Source of the DNA: Geoglobus ahangari
GTDB taxonomy: Archaea; Halobacteriota; Archaeoglobi; Archaeoglobales; Archaeoglobaceae
Reading direction: 5' to 3'
Length of the DNA: 64,000 nucleotides
Assembly (NCBI RefSeq): GCF_001006045.1
Contig: NZ_CP011267.1
Coordinates: forward strand, 124,001 to 188,000
Position numbers and translations under genes: made by a program. This document shows positions 39,327-47,978 of this stretch, one piece after another. Every line of letters starts with the position of its first letter. The stretch's first letter is position 1. The notes under the pieces were generated by a model that was not told the origin of the DNA, did no database searches, and saw only the letters and a program-made list of their open reading frames with translations.

Positions 39327-41905
39327 GACTGGGCCGCAAGGTAGCTAAGGATTTTCTGGTGCAGTTCCCTCAAAACCTTTCTTCTGTCCTCCATCAGCAC
39401 CACGTCCTCATCTCCCATTACGTACAGGTTGAGGCCGAAGGGGCTCGGGTAGGGAACCCTCGTTATCTCCAGCTCCACCTCACTGCCAACCCTCGATAGG
39501 TAGTCGAGAGCATTCGCAACGTCCATGGCGTCCTCCATTATCTCCCTGAACGTCTCCTTTATGACCGGGAAGTCCCTGCCGAAGTTTTTGAGAAGGAGCC
39601 TCAGCAGGGTATCTGCACTGAGCTGCTGTCTCCACACGCTCTTCTCCCTGCCGAGGTAGTTCCTCAGGATCATGAAGCTTCTGACTGCAACGTGCCTGAA
39701 CCTCCTCCTGAGGATCTCAGTCTTCATCAGGGATTCCATCAGGTCCTCCTTAAAGTTCTCGGTCCGGAAGAGGAAGCGAATCTCATCCTCCCTCAAAACC
39801 CTGTTTTCCGGCAGGATCAGCACGAATCCGTTGTCGTTCACCGTGAACTGCACGTTGCACCTCTTCACCTTGCCCACCCTGTAGGCGAAGACCCTCGCAA
39901 CCGCGTTGTTCGCCCTCCTCCCGATTAGGGTGTGGAAGAAGTAGTAGTTCCTGTCCTCCTCGAGCTTCTCAACCACGAGGCGCTCTATGTGGGGAATCAC
40001 GCTGAACCTCCTCTGCTCGTCAAAGTACTCGACTATCGACCTTGCAGCGTTTCCGTCAATCGGGAACTCCCTCATGAGCCAGCTCAGGGCGTTGCCCTCC
40101 TCGAGCCTCCTCTCCATCTCCAGCCTGAATTCCTGAATCCTCAGAGCGAGGTCGTAGCTAAGGGGAAGCTGCTCCGAGAACCAGCTCGGAACCGTGGGCT
40201 TCTCATCCCTCACCTCCTCTACCACGATTTTCATGCCCCTCGATCTGAGGAACCTGAACGTCTTTCCTGCAAGGACGAATATGTCGCCCTTCACCAGCCT
40301 CTCGGCAAACTCCTCCTCGACCTTGCCAACCATCTTCCCGTCCTTCGTCACAACGGCGACAGCGACCTCATCCGGAATCGTGCCAGTGTTCAGGTAGTAG
40401 ATGGGCCTGACCATCTTTCCTCTCCTTCCGAACTCCATCGTCTCCTCATCGAACCATATCTTCCCGTAAACCCGCTTCTCCTCAAGCTCCGAGTACCTCC
40501 CGGACAGGTACCTGAGAACAGAGACGAACTCGTCCCTGCTTAGATTCCTGTAGGGGTATGCCCTCCTTATCACCCTGAGAGCCTCGTCAACCTTCCACCT
40601 TCGCTCTATCGCCATTCCAACGACGTGCTGACACAGAACGTCCAGTGGCTTTTCGGGAATGTGTATCCTGTCGAGCCTCCTGTTCAGCGCCTCTCTCGCC
40701 AGCACAGCGCACTCCACGAGGTCGTCATGGTCGACCACAACGATCCTGCCGACGCTCGTCTCATGCAGCCTGTGCCCGCTCCTCCCTATTCTCTGCAGAG
40801 CCCTGTTTATGCTCTTGGGCGAGCCTATCAGAACCACGAGGTCTATGTATCCTATGTCTATCCCGAGCTCGAGGCTCGTTGAGCTGACCACACACCTTAG
40901 CTCCCCCCTCTTGAGCTTCTCCTCTACCTCAAGCCTTACCTCCTTTGAGAGTGAGGAGTGGTGTGCAGCCACAGGAAAATCCCTGCCGAGCAGCTTCTTG
41001 AGGTGAAACACGACCCTCTCTGTTGCGCTCCTTGTGTTTGTGAATATCAGGGTTGTCCTCGACCTGAGAACCATTTCAGCGAGTGTCCTGTACAGGGTCT
41101 CGCTTATCTCCTCCGCGGTAGCGGAGAACAGATTCTCCACCGGGGAGATTACGCTTATGTCCAGCTTCTTCTCGAACGTCACGTCGGCTATGACGCAGTC
41201 CCTCTCCCTGCCATTCTCGTATCCAACAAGGAACCTCGCAACGTCTTCAAGCGGGTGTATGGTGGCGGAGAGCCCGATTCTGGTCATCCTGCCCTCCTGA
41301 ATCTCCTGAAGCCTCTCAACCGAGAGCGTGAGGTGGGAGCCCCTCTTGTTCTCAGCAAGCGAGTGGAGCTCGTCCACGATGAGGAACTCCAGCTTTTTCA
41401 GAGCCTTCGAGAACTTCGGAGAGCACAGGACGATCGCCAGGCTTTCAGGGGTGGTTATCAGAATGTGCGGCGGCTTTCTGAGCTGCTTCTGCTTCTCGCT
41501 GCTGTCGGTGTCTCCAGTCCTCACAGCAACCCGGATCTTCTGCAGCTTCACCCCCTTCTTCTCTGCGAGGGAGTATATTTCCTCGAGCGGCTCCTCAAGG
41601 TTCCTCCTTATGTCGTTGTTGAGGGCCTTGAGGGGTGAGACGTAGACGGCGTAAACTCTATCCTCAAGCTCCCCGTTCATCGCCCTGTCGAGGAGTCTGC
41701 TTATCGCGGTCATGAATGCTGCAAGGGTTTTCCCGCTACCTGTTGGCGAGGAGATGAGAACGTTGTTACCCCTGAAGGCCTCCACTATTGCATACTTCTG
41801 CGGGGGTGTGAAAGCCCCGTACTTTTGCATGAACCACTCCCTTAGCAGGGGGTTGAGGAGCTGGAGTATCTCGGAGTCATCGTGAGGCTTGCCCTGAATG
41901 ATCAT
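39323..41905 (-). CDS. lhr: Lhr-type superfamily 2 helicase
   Basis: Large ATP-dependent nucleic-acid helicase (860 aa) of the Lhr-core family involved in DNA repair. RecA domain 1: Q-like FTPPQKYAIVEAF, Walker A ISSPTGSGKTLAAFM, TTPESLAIVL, DELH box FLIVDELHSLAENKRG and GLSATIHPLED. RecA domain 2: TLIFTNTRSATERVVFHL, VVSSTSLELGIDIGYID and the arginine motif QRIGRSGHRL. Then come the winged-helix and Lhr-specific regions. The start is ATG 41905, 26 nt from a TATA box at 41927-41934; the TTG one codon upstream is not needed. Confidence 0.93.
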   Translation of the reverse strand: MIIQGKPHDDSEILQLLNPLLREWFMQKYGAFTPPQKYAIVEAFRGNNVLISSPTGSGKTLAAFMTAISRLLDRAMNGELEDRVYAVYVSPLKALNNDIRRNLEEPLEEIYSLAEKKGVKLQKIRVAVRTGDTDSSEKQKQLRKPPHILITTPESLAIVLCSPKFSKALKKLEFLIVDELHSLAENKRGSHLTLSVERLQEIQEGRMTRIGLSATIHPLEDVARFLVGYENGRERDCVIADVTFEKKLDISVISPVENLFSATAEEISETLYRTLAEMVLRSRTTLIFTNTRSATERVVFHLKKLLGRDFPVAAHHSSLSKEVRLEVEEKLKRGELRCVVSSTSLELGIDIGYIDLVVLIGSPKSINRALQRIGRSGHRLHETSVGRIVVVDHDDLVECAVLAREALNRRLDRIHIPEKPLDVLCQHVVGMAIERRWKVDEALRVIRRAYPYRNLSRDEFVSVLRYLSGRYSELEEKRVYGKIWFDEETMEFGRRGKMVRPIYYLNTGTIPDEVAVAVVTKDGKMVGKVEEEFAERLVKGDIFVLAGKTFRFLRSRGMKIVVEEVRDEKPTVPSWFSEQLPLSYDLALRIQEFRLEMERRLEEGNALSWLMREFPIDGNAARSIVEYFDEQRRFSVIPHIERLVVEKLEEDRNYYFFHTLIGRRANNAVARVFAYRVGKVKRCNVQFTVNDNGFVLILPENRVLREDEIRFLFRTENFKEDLMESLMKTEILRRRFRHVAVRSFMILRNYLGREKSVWRQQLSADTLLRLLLKNFGRDFPVIKETFREIMEDAMDVANALDYLSRVGSEVELEITRVPYPSPFGLNLYVMGDEDVVLMEDRRKVLRELHQKILSYLAAQS

Positions 41906-41926
41906 CAACCCACCTTCGGGCTTGCT

Positions 41927-41934
41927 GTTTAAAA
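41927..41934 (-). promoter_or_regulatory. TATA box for lhr
   Basis: TTTTAAAC on the reverse strand, centred about 26 nt from ATG 41905; implies a leaderless transcript. Confidence 0.5.
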
Positions 41935-41973
41935 CGTTGAGGTACTCTTATCAAACTGTCAGATTCCAGAAAA

Positions 41974-41982
41974 GTATAAATA
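41974..41982 (+). promoter_or_regulatory. Promoter of the lipoprotein gene
   Basis: GTATAAATA preceded by CCAGAAAA. It predicts a start near 42004 and a ~25-nt leader carrying GGAGGTATC before ATG 42029, one of the few clearly leadered genes here. Confidence 0.55.
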
Positions 41983-42028
41983 ATTATGAACTCAAAAATT
42001 CAGCTATTGAAATCCGGAGGTATCAGGA

Positions 42029-42670
42029 ATGGTAGATGTCAGGAAGTTAGTGCTGGTTCTGGCTGTTCTGGCGGTTCTCTTCGCCGGGTGTTCTGGTGGG
42101 AAAGAGGAGGCCAAGACCACCCCAACTCCAGCTGCCCAGCCAACCTCTACACCGACGGCTGAGCAAGCTCCAGCAGGGAGCGGAGGTTCGGGCACGAGTG
42201 CTGGAGGTGGCATAAACACGCTGTACGACCTCTTCATGGCTAAGAAGATGTACTACGGAAAGGCTTCCGTAACGGAGAACGGGGAGACGAAGACCGTAGA
42301 GTTCTGGTACTACTACGATGCAGACAACAACGAGCAGATGCTCAGGATGGAGCACTCTGATGGTGGGATACTGATAATGAAGAACAGGTACGAGGGCAAC
42401 ACCCTCACGACGGTGATGTACATGAGAGACATGCAGGGCATGGAGATGCCGCCAAACTGCGACTGGGTGGAGATGAAGACTACCCAGACCGTCAGCCCCT
42501 CAGAAGCTGAGGAGGTAAAGGATGAGCCCGTAGGAGATGCGTTCACCGCGACTGTCAGCCATCAGGGTCAGGTGACCGAAACGTACGAGGGCAAGTTCGT
42601 CGATGTCGACCTCACACTCTTCCAGCCAGATGGAAACGTGTGCTCGATGATGTCCTTCATGCAGCAGTAA
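42029..42670 (+). CDS. Predicted surface lipoprotein, unknown function
   Basis: A 213-residue exported protein. The N terminus KLVLVLAVLAVLFAGCSGG has a classic lipobox LFAGC (Cys21). A low-complexity linker rich in Thr, Pro, Ala and Gly follows to about residue 60, then a folded domain of antiparallel strands (YYGKASVTENGETKTVEFWY, EQMLRMEHSDGGILIMKNRY). It has one internal and one near-terminal cysteine (PPNCDW, NVCSMMSF) that could form a disulfide. The layout matches other archaeal lipoproteins with a tethered sensor or binding domain. I recognise no specific family. Confidence 0.75.
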   Translation: MVDVRKLVLVLAVLAVLFAGCSGGKEEAKTTPTPAAQPTSTPTAEQAPAGSGGSGTSAGGGINTLYDLFMAKKMYYGKASVTENGETKTVEFWYYYDADNNEQMLRMEHSDGGILIMKNRYEGNTLTTVMYMRDMQGMEMPPNCDWVEMKTTQTVSPSEAEEVKDEPVGDAFTATVSHQGQVTETYEGKFVDVDLTLFQPDGNVCSMMSFMQQ

Positions 42671-42682
42671 CCAAAAATCAAG

Positions 42683-42716
42683 CTTTTTTGATAAAATTTT
42701 TAAAAAAATTTTTAAT
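42683..42716 (+). promoter_or_regulatory. T-rich terminator for the lipoprotein gene and TATA box for the EamA gene
   Basis: A T6 run (42683-42690) followed by TTTTTAAAAAAATTTTT. The first part should end the lipoprotein message. ATTTTTAAT at the right end is centred about 27 nt from ATG 42738 and can serve as the next TATA box. Confidence 0.4.
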
Positions 42717-42737
42717 CCCCCCATTTTCTCGCGATTC

Positions 42738-43559
42738 ATGAAAAGGATTTACGCCGACCTCGGTCTGCTCACCGTTGCCCTCATCTGGGGCGCCACATTT
42801 CCCGTCGTGAAGCTCGCGCTTGATTACATCTCACCCTTCGCCTTCAACTCCGTCAGGTTCCTCCTGACGTTCCTCCTTTTCGTGCCCTTCGTGAGAAGGG
42901 GAGAATTCAGGGCCGGAATGATGATTGGATTCGCCTCGTTTCTCGGCTATGCATTTCAGACTGTCGGGCTCGAGTACACAACTGCAACAAACGCCGGGTT
43001 CATAACCTCCACCTACGTCGTCCTTACCCCGGTTGTGGCCTACCTGCTCTACAGAGAGAGGCTGTCTAAGATGGAGATTGCCTCGGTCGTTCTGGCCTTC
43101 ACCGGAATATACCTGCTCTCGGGCTACTCAGGCTTCAACTACGGGGACATTCTGATGATCCTCTGCGCCATTGCCTTCGCGTTCGAGATCGCGATGATAT
43201 CGAGGTATGCCAAGGAACTGAACCCCATGAGCCTCGCAGGGTGGCAGGTGTTCGCCATAGGGTTCTTCTCGGTCTTTCCCGCCATGGTTACCACAACAAG
43301 GTTCGAGTTCAACAGCTACATGCTCATAGCCCTTGCAATAACCGGGCTGCTCGCAACTTTCCTCGCCAAGATCCTGCAGAACTACATGCAGGCCCACACC
43401 AAGTCGGTCGATGCGGGGATCATCCTGTCCCTCGAGGGCGTGTTCTCTCATATATTCGCCGCGGCGTTTCTTGGAGAGATGCTAACGCTCACCCAGTACG
43501 CGGGGGTGCTGCTTGTATTCGTGGCCGTGATATCAATATCAGTCCTTCAGGACAGATGA
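42738..43559 (+). CDS. DMT superfamily (EamA) transporter
   Basis: Integral membrane transporter with ten predicted helices in two EamA repeats (273 aa). The first repeat shows LTVALIWGATFPVVKLALDY and TTATNAGFITSTYVVLTPVVAYL; the second shows YGDILMILCAIAFAFEIAMIS and AGIILSLEGVFSHIFAAAFLGE. Family members export amino acids, nucleotide sugars or metabolites; the substrate is not predictable. The 3' end overlaps the convergent SF1 helicase gene by 21 bases. Confidence 0.9.
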   Translation: MKRIYADLGLLTVALIWGATFPVVKLALDYISPFAFNSVRFLLTFLLFVPFVRRGEFRAGMMIGFASFLGYAFQTVGLEYTTATNAGFITSTYVVLTPVVAYLLYRERLSKMEIASVVLAFTGIYLLSGYSGFNYGDILMILCAIAFAFEIAMISRYAKELNPMSLAGWQVFAIGFFSVFPAMVTTTRFEFNSYMLIALAITGLLATFLAKILQNYMQAHTKSVDAGIILSLEGVFSHIFAAAFLGEMLTLTQYAGVLLVFVAVISISVLQDR

Positions 43560-45482
43560 GGAGCTGAAAACAACTCCTCTCTCCTTCACGTGCTCGAAAA
43601 ACTGCCTGTAAAGCCTGTGGCTGCTGAGAGTCGAGGAGTCGCCTATGACAACAAGAAGTCTCCTCGCCCTCGTTATCGAGACGTTGAACCTCCTTTCGTC
43701 CTCGAGGAACCCCACCCTCCCTTCTTTATTGCTCCTGACCATGGATATTACTATCACGTCCTTCTCCCTGCCCTGATAGCCGTCCACAGTCTTGACCTCG
43801 CATTTCAGGAGCTTCCTGAGCAGCCTCACCTGATCGTCGTACGGCGAGATCACACCTATTCTGCCCGCATCAACTCCCGCATCGATGAGCCTCTCGACAA
43901 CACTCCTGACCACCCTCGCCTCGTACTCGTTGAAAATAGACGTGGAGGACTTCTTCCTCCTCTCAAACCTCCTCTCGCTGTCCGAGGTGTCGATGAAGAC
44001 GAGGGGGTTGCTGACCATCGTTTCAACAAGCTTATCTCTGGCCCTCACGCCAACGTCTTTCAGAGACGTGCTGGCAACGCTCCTGTCGGTTTTCAGCCTC
44101 CCGCCATAGAAGACCTTCGAGGGAAATTCTGCGAGTATTTCATTCATCCTGTACTGCACGTTCAGCATCTCGGACTTGAACGGGTGCCGGGAGATCAGGG
44201 CCTCGAACATCGTCCTCTCAAGTTCCTTAGCTTGCTGACTCACAACAGTCGGTGGCAGCTGCCTGTGGTCACCTGCAAGAACGAACTTCTCCGCCCTCGA
44301 AATGGGGATCAGAACACTCGGGATCGTTGACTGAGTGGCCTCATCCACCACAGCTACATCAAAACGCGCATCCAGAAGGAAGGACGTGGAGTTGGTGCTG
44401 AGAACAACGTCAGCCTCAGAGACGAGCTCGTCAATAATCTCCTGCTCGATCTTCGTGGCCCTCTCCACAAGCTCGCTCACTTCCTCGTTGAGCTTTATCC
44501 AGCGGGCCATTGACTTTATCACCGCCCCGCTGACGCCCCTGTAGTTCCTGATTCCCTTTTCCGCGAGTCTGAGTATCTCCTCATCGCTGAGGCCCCTCCT
44601 GAATCGCGGAGCGGGTTTGGTCTCCCTGTCTCTCCTTAACATGAGCTCCTCTGCCTGCCTCCATATCTCCTCCACCTCCCTGTACCTCTCGTGGCTCCTC
44701 ATCAGGCTGAAGACGGAAGTCTCAACAAGGTGTGGCTCGATTCTGCTCGGATGCCCGAGTCTGACGACTTTCAGCTTCCCGTGAAGCCTCTCCACAAGAT
44801 TGTCCACAGCGGTATTGCTGTCAGCCGTTGCCAGAACCTTCCTTCCGCGTGACACCTCCTGCCTTATGTACTCCACAACCGTCCTCGTTTTCCCCGTGCC
44901 AAAGGGGCCGTGGATCAGGAAAAAGTCATCCTGAGCGAGCGCCCTCGACACGGCCCTGAGCTGGGATGGGTTGAGGTTCCTGTCAAGCGGTGTGAACTCC
45001 ACCTCACCGTGATCCTCCGTTTCAGCCTCCCCGAGCATCAGCCTCAGCGCCATGGCTCCGCTGCCTGAGAGCCTGAGCAGGTTCTCCTCCATCCTCCTGA
45101 AGGTCGTGTCGTTCACGAACAGGTCAATCCGAACATTCCGCAGGTTTATGGCCGGCAACCTCTCGAACTCCACGGAGATGTACCTCTTTCCCCTCTCAAC
45201 GACCGTGCCCTCGAAGCCCTTTTCGAGAGGTCTCCCGTTGCTCACAAGCACGATGTCTCCCGGCTCGATGTCGGTCTCCACCTCCCTCCCCCTTCCGAAC
45301 CTCACAACCACCCTCTTTGGGGTTCGCGAGACAACTCTGCCGCTCAGCCCGAGAACAGCCCTTCCAGCCCTCTCCCTTTCCGGGCCAGAGAGCGACCTGA
45401 TCTCCTCAATCGCCCTCTTCTTTTCCTCCTCCCTCTCAAGCTCCAGAAGGTGCAGGAGGTGTCTGATGTACTCCTTTAACAT
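43539..45482 (-). CDS. SF1B helicase, IGHMBP2/Upf1-like
   Basis: DNA/RNA helicase of 647 residues of the IGHMBP2 (SMUBP-2) family. An N-terminal beta-barrel region (GRVVSRTPKRVVVRFGRGRE) precedes the motor: motif I HGPFGTGKTRTVVEYI, Ia ATADSNTAVDNLVERL, II VAVVDEATQSTIPSVLI, III LAGDHRQLPPTV, IV GVISPYDDQVRLLR, V VDGYQGREKDVIVISMVRSN and VI RRFNVSITRARRLLVVIGD. A helical insertion (1B/1C) lies between Ia and II. It starts at ATG 45482; GTG codons a few bases upstream are possible. It works on nucleic acids, probably in replication restart or repair, and has no functional neighbours here. Confidence 0.92.
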   Translation of the reverse strand: MLKEYIRHLLHLLELEREEEKKRAIEEIRSLSGPERERAGRAVLGLSGRVVSRTPKRVVVRFGRGREVETDIEPGDIVLVSNGRPLEKGFEGTVVERGKRYISVEFERLPAINLRNVRIDLFVNDTTFRRMEENLLRLSGSGAMALRLMLGEAETEDHGEVEFTPLDRNLNPSQLRAVSRALAQDDFFLIHGPFGTGKTRTVVEYIRQEVSRGRKVLATADSNTAVDNLVERLHGKLKVVRLGHPSRIEPHLVETSVFSLMRSHERYREVEEIWRQAEELMLRRDRETKPAPRFRRGLSDEEILRLAEKGIRNYRGVSGAVIKSMARWIKLNEEVSELVERATKIEQEIIDELVSEADVVLSTNSTSFLLDARFDVAVVDEATQSTIPSVLIPISRAEKFVLAGDHRQLPPTVVSQQAKELERTMFEALISRHPFKSEMLNVQYRMNEILAEFPSKVFYGGRLKTDRSVASTSLKDVGVRARDKLVETMVSNPLVFIDTSDSERRFERRKKSSTSIFNEYEARVVRSVVERLIDAGVDAGRIGVISPYDDQVRLLRKLLKCEVKTVDGYQGREKDVIVISMVRSNKEGRVGFLEDERRFNVSITRARRLLVVIGDSSTLSSHRLYRQFFEHVKERGVVFSSSSVLKD

Positions 45483-45600
45483 AACCACCACGGAAAATCA
45501 GAAAGTACGGCCTTCATCATCGCTCACGCTCAGTTCCTGCCAAATTCATCATTCACTGCCAGTATGAGAGGAGGGGTGATAAATGTTTTGGAGGTGCAGG

Positions 45601-46359
45601 CTACATCGATATGAGGGTAAAGATGACCGCAACACTCCCGAATATTATGCAGAACGCAGAGAAACCCACACTCCTCGCAACCCTCAGCAGCACGTCGATC
45701 ATCAGATATCCTGTCACGAACGTCGTGGCCAGAACAATTAGCGCGCTCGTGACGGAGATGCTTTCGGGAACTCCACCTATCACCACTGCCCCAGCAGTGG
45801 CTGGGATACTCACAAGAAAGGACAGCCTCAGAGCGTCCTCCTCGCGGATTTTTCTCAAAAGCAGGTAGCTGACTGTTGTGCCAGACCTCGATATGCCGGG
45901 CAGAATCGCGAACCCCTGAGCTATTCCGAGAGCGGCACTTTCCAGATTACTCATCTCGCCAAAAGCCCTGTACCCCTCTCTCGGAATCCTCAAGAACAGA
46001 CCAGTAACTATAAGGAGCGCACCTATGACGAGATTGGCGAGCTGGCCCTCCACATTCTTCACGACCAGCATCAGGGGCAGAGCGGTGAATGCTGTAAATA
46101 TAGTGGCGATTGCTATAATCCTGAGCGATGCAGAGCGTTCGGCGATGATCTGGACTATATGCCTTCTGAACTTGACCAGCACGGCGAGCATCGTTCCGAG
46201 GTGCAAAAAGACGGCGTAGCTGAAAGCAGAAGCCACGTCAGTTCCGAAGACGTTTAGCAGAACCAGCATGATCATCCCTTCACTGCTCACCGGGAGCCAC
46301 TCGGCCACACCCTGAACGATTCCAAGAGCCACGAGTTCCGGTAGATGAAGCGGTTCCAT
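45601..46359 (-). CDS. uppP: Undecaprenyl-diphosphatase-like (UppP/BacA) membrane phosphatase
   Basis: Integral membrane phosphatase that recycles polyprenyl diphosphate carriers to the monophosphate. The active-site motif is GIVQGVAEWLPVSSEGMIML, with Glu and the Ser pair conserved; the second motif GIAQGFAILPGISRSGTTVS is its repeat in the other half with PGISRSG. About eight helices, 252 residues. In archaea the substrate should be a dolichyl-type carrier. A TATA box AGTTATAAG (about 46383-46391) lies 27 nt upstream of ATG 46359. It lies just before the surface-polysaccharide locus, whose GT4 enzyme uses such a carrier. Confidence 0.9.
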   Translation of the reverse strand: MEPLHLPELVALGIVQGVAEWLPVSSEGMIMLVLLNVFGTDVASAFSYAVFLHLGTMLAVLVKFRRHIVQIIAERSASLRIIAIATIFTAFTALPLMLVVKNVEGQLANLVIGALLIVTGLFLRIPREGYRAFGEMSNLESAALGIAQGFAILPGISRSGTTVSYLLLRKIREEDALRLSFLVSIPATAGAVVIGGVPESISVTSALIVLATTFVTGYLMIDVLLRVARSVGFSAFCIIFGSVAVIFTLISM

Positions 46360-46518
46360 CTCACCAGATGAAATGGAAGGGAGCTTATAACTGTTTTTGT
46401 GTATGATGCTTCATTTAACCGAAAGCGAGCAGTTTAAAATCCTCATGCTCATTATTGTGTTTGTAATAAATATTATGTTCGTAAAATTTATTTACTCCAC
46501 TAAGCACCATTTTTAAAG

Positions 46519-46875
46519 ATGTACTCATGTGAACACAAAGATTCAGGAAAAAAGGAATGGTTGCCTTCTTACAACTACATACTCCGTCTTCACACCTACT
46601 GTGGCTCTTGTGGAACGGTTAAGAACGTCACAACTGACAGGGGGAGGGGTATCGGTTACTTCTCAAACGTCCTCAGCAGAATGAGAGCGCACCTTGAGAG
46701 GAAGGGCTACAAGGTAGGTCGTGCTCAGATCAGGCTTGTACTTCTCGAATTCGAGAGCAGCGGGTTTGCCGATCCCTATTCTGTGTCCTTTTCTCAGCAG
46801 AAAGAGGTGTTTGCTGCAATAGTTAGAAAGTACGTGAAGGTCACCAAAGGGTACGTTATGGGGTTCATGGAGTAG
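46519..46875 (+). CDS. Uncharacterised small protein with Cys pair
   Basis: A 118-residue basic protein I do not recognise. It begins MYSCEHKDSGKKEWLPSYN and has a YCGSCG cysteine pair at about residues 33-36 that could, with Cys4 and His6, bind zinc. The remainder is helical and basic (FSNVLSRMRAHLERKGYKVG). ATG 46519 lies downstream of A+T-rich AAATTTATTTAC, a possible TATA box. The gene sits between uppP and the nested inverted repeat at 46888-46956. Nucleic-acid binding is plausible from composition only. Confidence 0.55.
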   Translation: MYSCEHKDSGKKEWLPSYNYILRLHTYCGSCGTVKNVTTDRGRGIGYFSNVLSRMRAHLERKGYKVGRAQIRLVLLEFESSGFADPYSVSFSQQKEVFAAIVRKYVKVTKGYVMGFME

Positions 46876-46887
46876 AGCAAAAAAGGT

Positions 46888-46956
46888 TGACAGTTTTTTC
46901 TGGCCACCTGAACTGATCTGTGATGGGAGGGTGGCCAGAATTAGTGGATACTGTCA
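46888..46956. repeat. Nested perfect inverted repeats upstream of the GT4 gene
   Basis: Inner arms TTCTGGCCACC (46898-46908) and GGTGGCCAGAA (46930-46940) are perfectly complementary around a 21-nt loop. Outer arms TGACAGT (46888-46894) and ACTGTCA (46950-46956) also match. The element could fold as an RNA stem-loop with an internal bulge, or be a small mobile-element remnant. It lies between the 118-aa gene and the surface locus. Confidence 0.6.
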
Positions 46957-46996
46957 TTGTGTAACATACTGAAAAATATTTTGGGGAGAATCGGTC

Positions 46997-47968
46997 ATGT
47001 GGGGAGAAAATTCCGAGTGGATTATCGTAATGCTGACGGCATTTGCGGTGGGAGCATCGATCCTGCCGCTCCAGATCAAAAAATTCGTCGAAAAAGGGGT
47101 AGTGGTACCTGACTACTACAAAAACCACATAAGGTACGTGCCAACCTCAGGTGGGCTCTCAGTTCTTCTGGCGTTCTACACTCCACTCTTTCTGGCCCTC
47201 ACCGGAATTTTTCCCCTGAACGTGTCACTTCCAGAGGTCACGGCGGCATTCATAATAGCACTTTACGGGCTATTTGGCCTCCTCGACGATCTGATAGACG
47301 TGGGGAGGATAAGCAAGGTCATCCTTCCACCCATGTTCGCAATCCCCATAGCTTTTGTCGCGGAAGAGGGATGGGCCCCTGTGGTTGGCAGCATTGACGG
47401 TGCGCTGCTGTTCGTGGTGGCACCCGTGTACGTGATGGTGGTCGCCAACCTGATAAACATGCACTCGGGGTTTAACGGAATGGCATCAGGTCTCACATCC
47501 CTCCTCCTCGGAACCCTGCTGGTAAAAACCCTGCTAACCGGCAAGGGCAGCATCCTCGTAACATCCGCCATGCTGGGTGCCCTCATAGCCTTCCTCTACT
47601 ACAACTGGTATCCCTCGAGAATATTCGACGGGAACATCGGGGCATTCACCATGGGATCCGTCGTTGGGCTGGGGATAGTGCTCGGCGGCTTTTACGTTTC
47701 TGGATTCATAATGCTCATTCCGCACACCGTGAACTTCCTGATGTACGTTTACTGGAGAATCATGCGGTTTTTAAGGCCCCATGACAAGCGCTACGAGCTC
47801 GTGAAGTTCGGCAGGGTCAGGAAAGACAAAACGATAGAGGCACCGAATCCCTACACGCTGAAATGGGTTCTCCCGTACTACTTCAGGGTGACGGAGAGGC
47901 AGATAGTTCTGGCGATGTACGCGCTGACCGGATTTTTCTGTGCTGTGAGCCTTTTCATACCCTATTGA
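46997..47968 (+). CDS. Polyprenyl-phosphate sugar-1-phosphate transferase (GT4/MraY family)
   Basis: Multi-pass membrane enzyme (323 aa, ~10 helices) that starts surface-glycan synthesis by moving a sugar-1-phosphate, typically GlcNAc-1-P, from a UDP-sugar to a dolichyl phosphate carrier (archaeal AglH-like). Conserved motifs: YVPTSGGLSVLL, the acidic FGLLDDLIDVGR (Mg2+ site), VVANLINMHSGFNGMASG and YPSRIFDGNIGAFTMGS. ATG 46997 follows GGGGAGAATCGG. It opens the surface locus and pairs logically with the UppP-like phosphatase upstream. Confidence 0.9.
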   Translation: MWGENSEWIIVMLTAFAVGASILPLQIKKFVEKGVVVPDYYKNHIRYVPTSGGLSVLLAFYTPLFLALTGIFPLNVSLPEVTAAFIIALYGLFGLLDDLIDVGRISKVILPPMFAIPIAFVAEEGWAPVVGSIDGALLFVVAPVYVMVVANLINMHSGFNGMASGLTSLLLGTLLVKTLLTGKGSILVTSAMLGALIAFLYYNWYPSRIFDGNIGAFTMGSVVGLGIVLGGFYVSGFIMLIPHTVNFLMYVYWRIMRFLRPHDKRYELVKFGRVRKDKTIEAPNPYTLKWVLPYYFRVTERQIVLAMYALTGFFCAVSLFIPY

Positions 47969-47978
47969 GGTGTTGTGA

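Noticed and set aside
46360-46518. tRNA or other structured RNA gene in the gap after uppP
   Set aside because: No cloverleaf or T-loop GTTCRA-type sequence is present; the gap is A+T-rich with promoter-like elements only.
46888-46956. Insertion-sequence terminal inverted repeats
   Set aside because: No transposase ORF lies between or next to the arms and no target-site duplication is evident; kept as an unexplained repeat instead.
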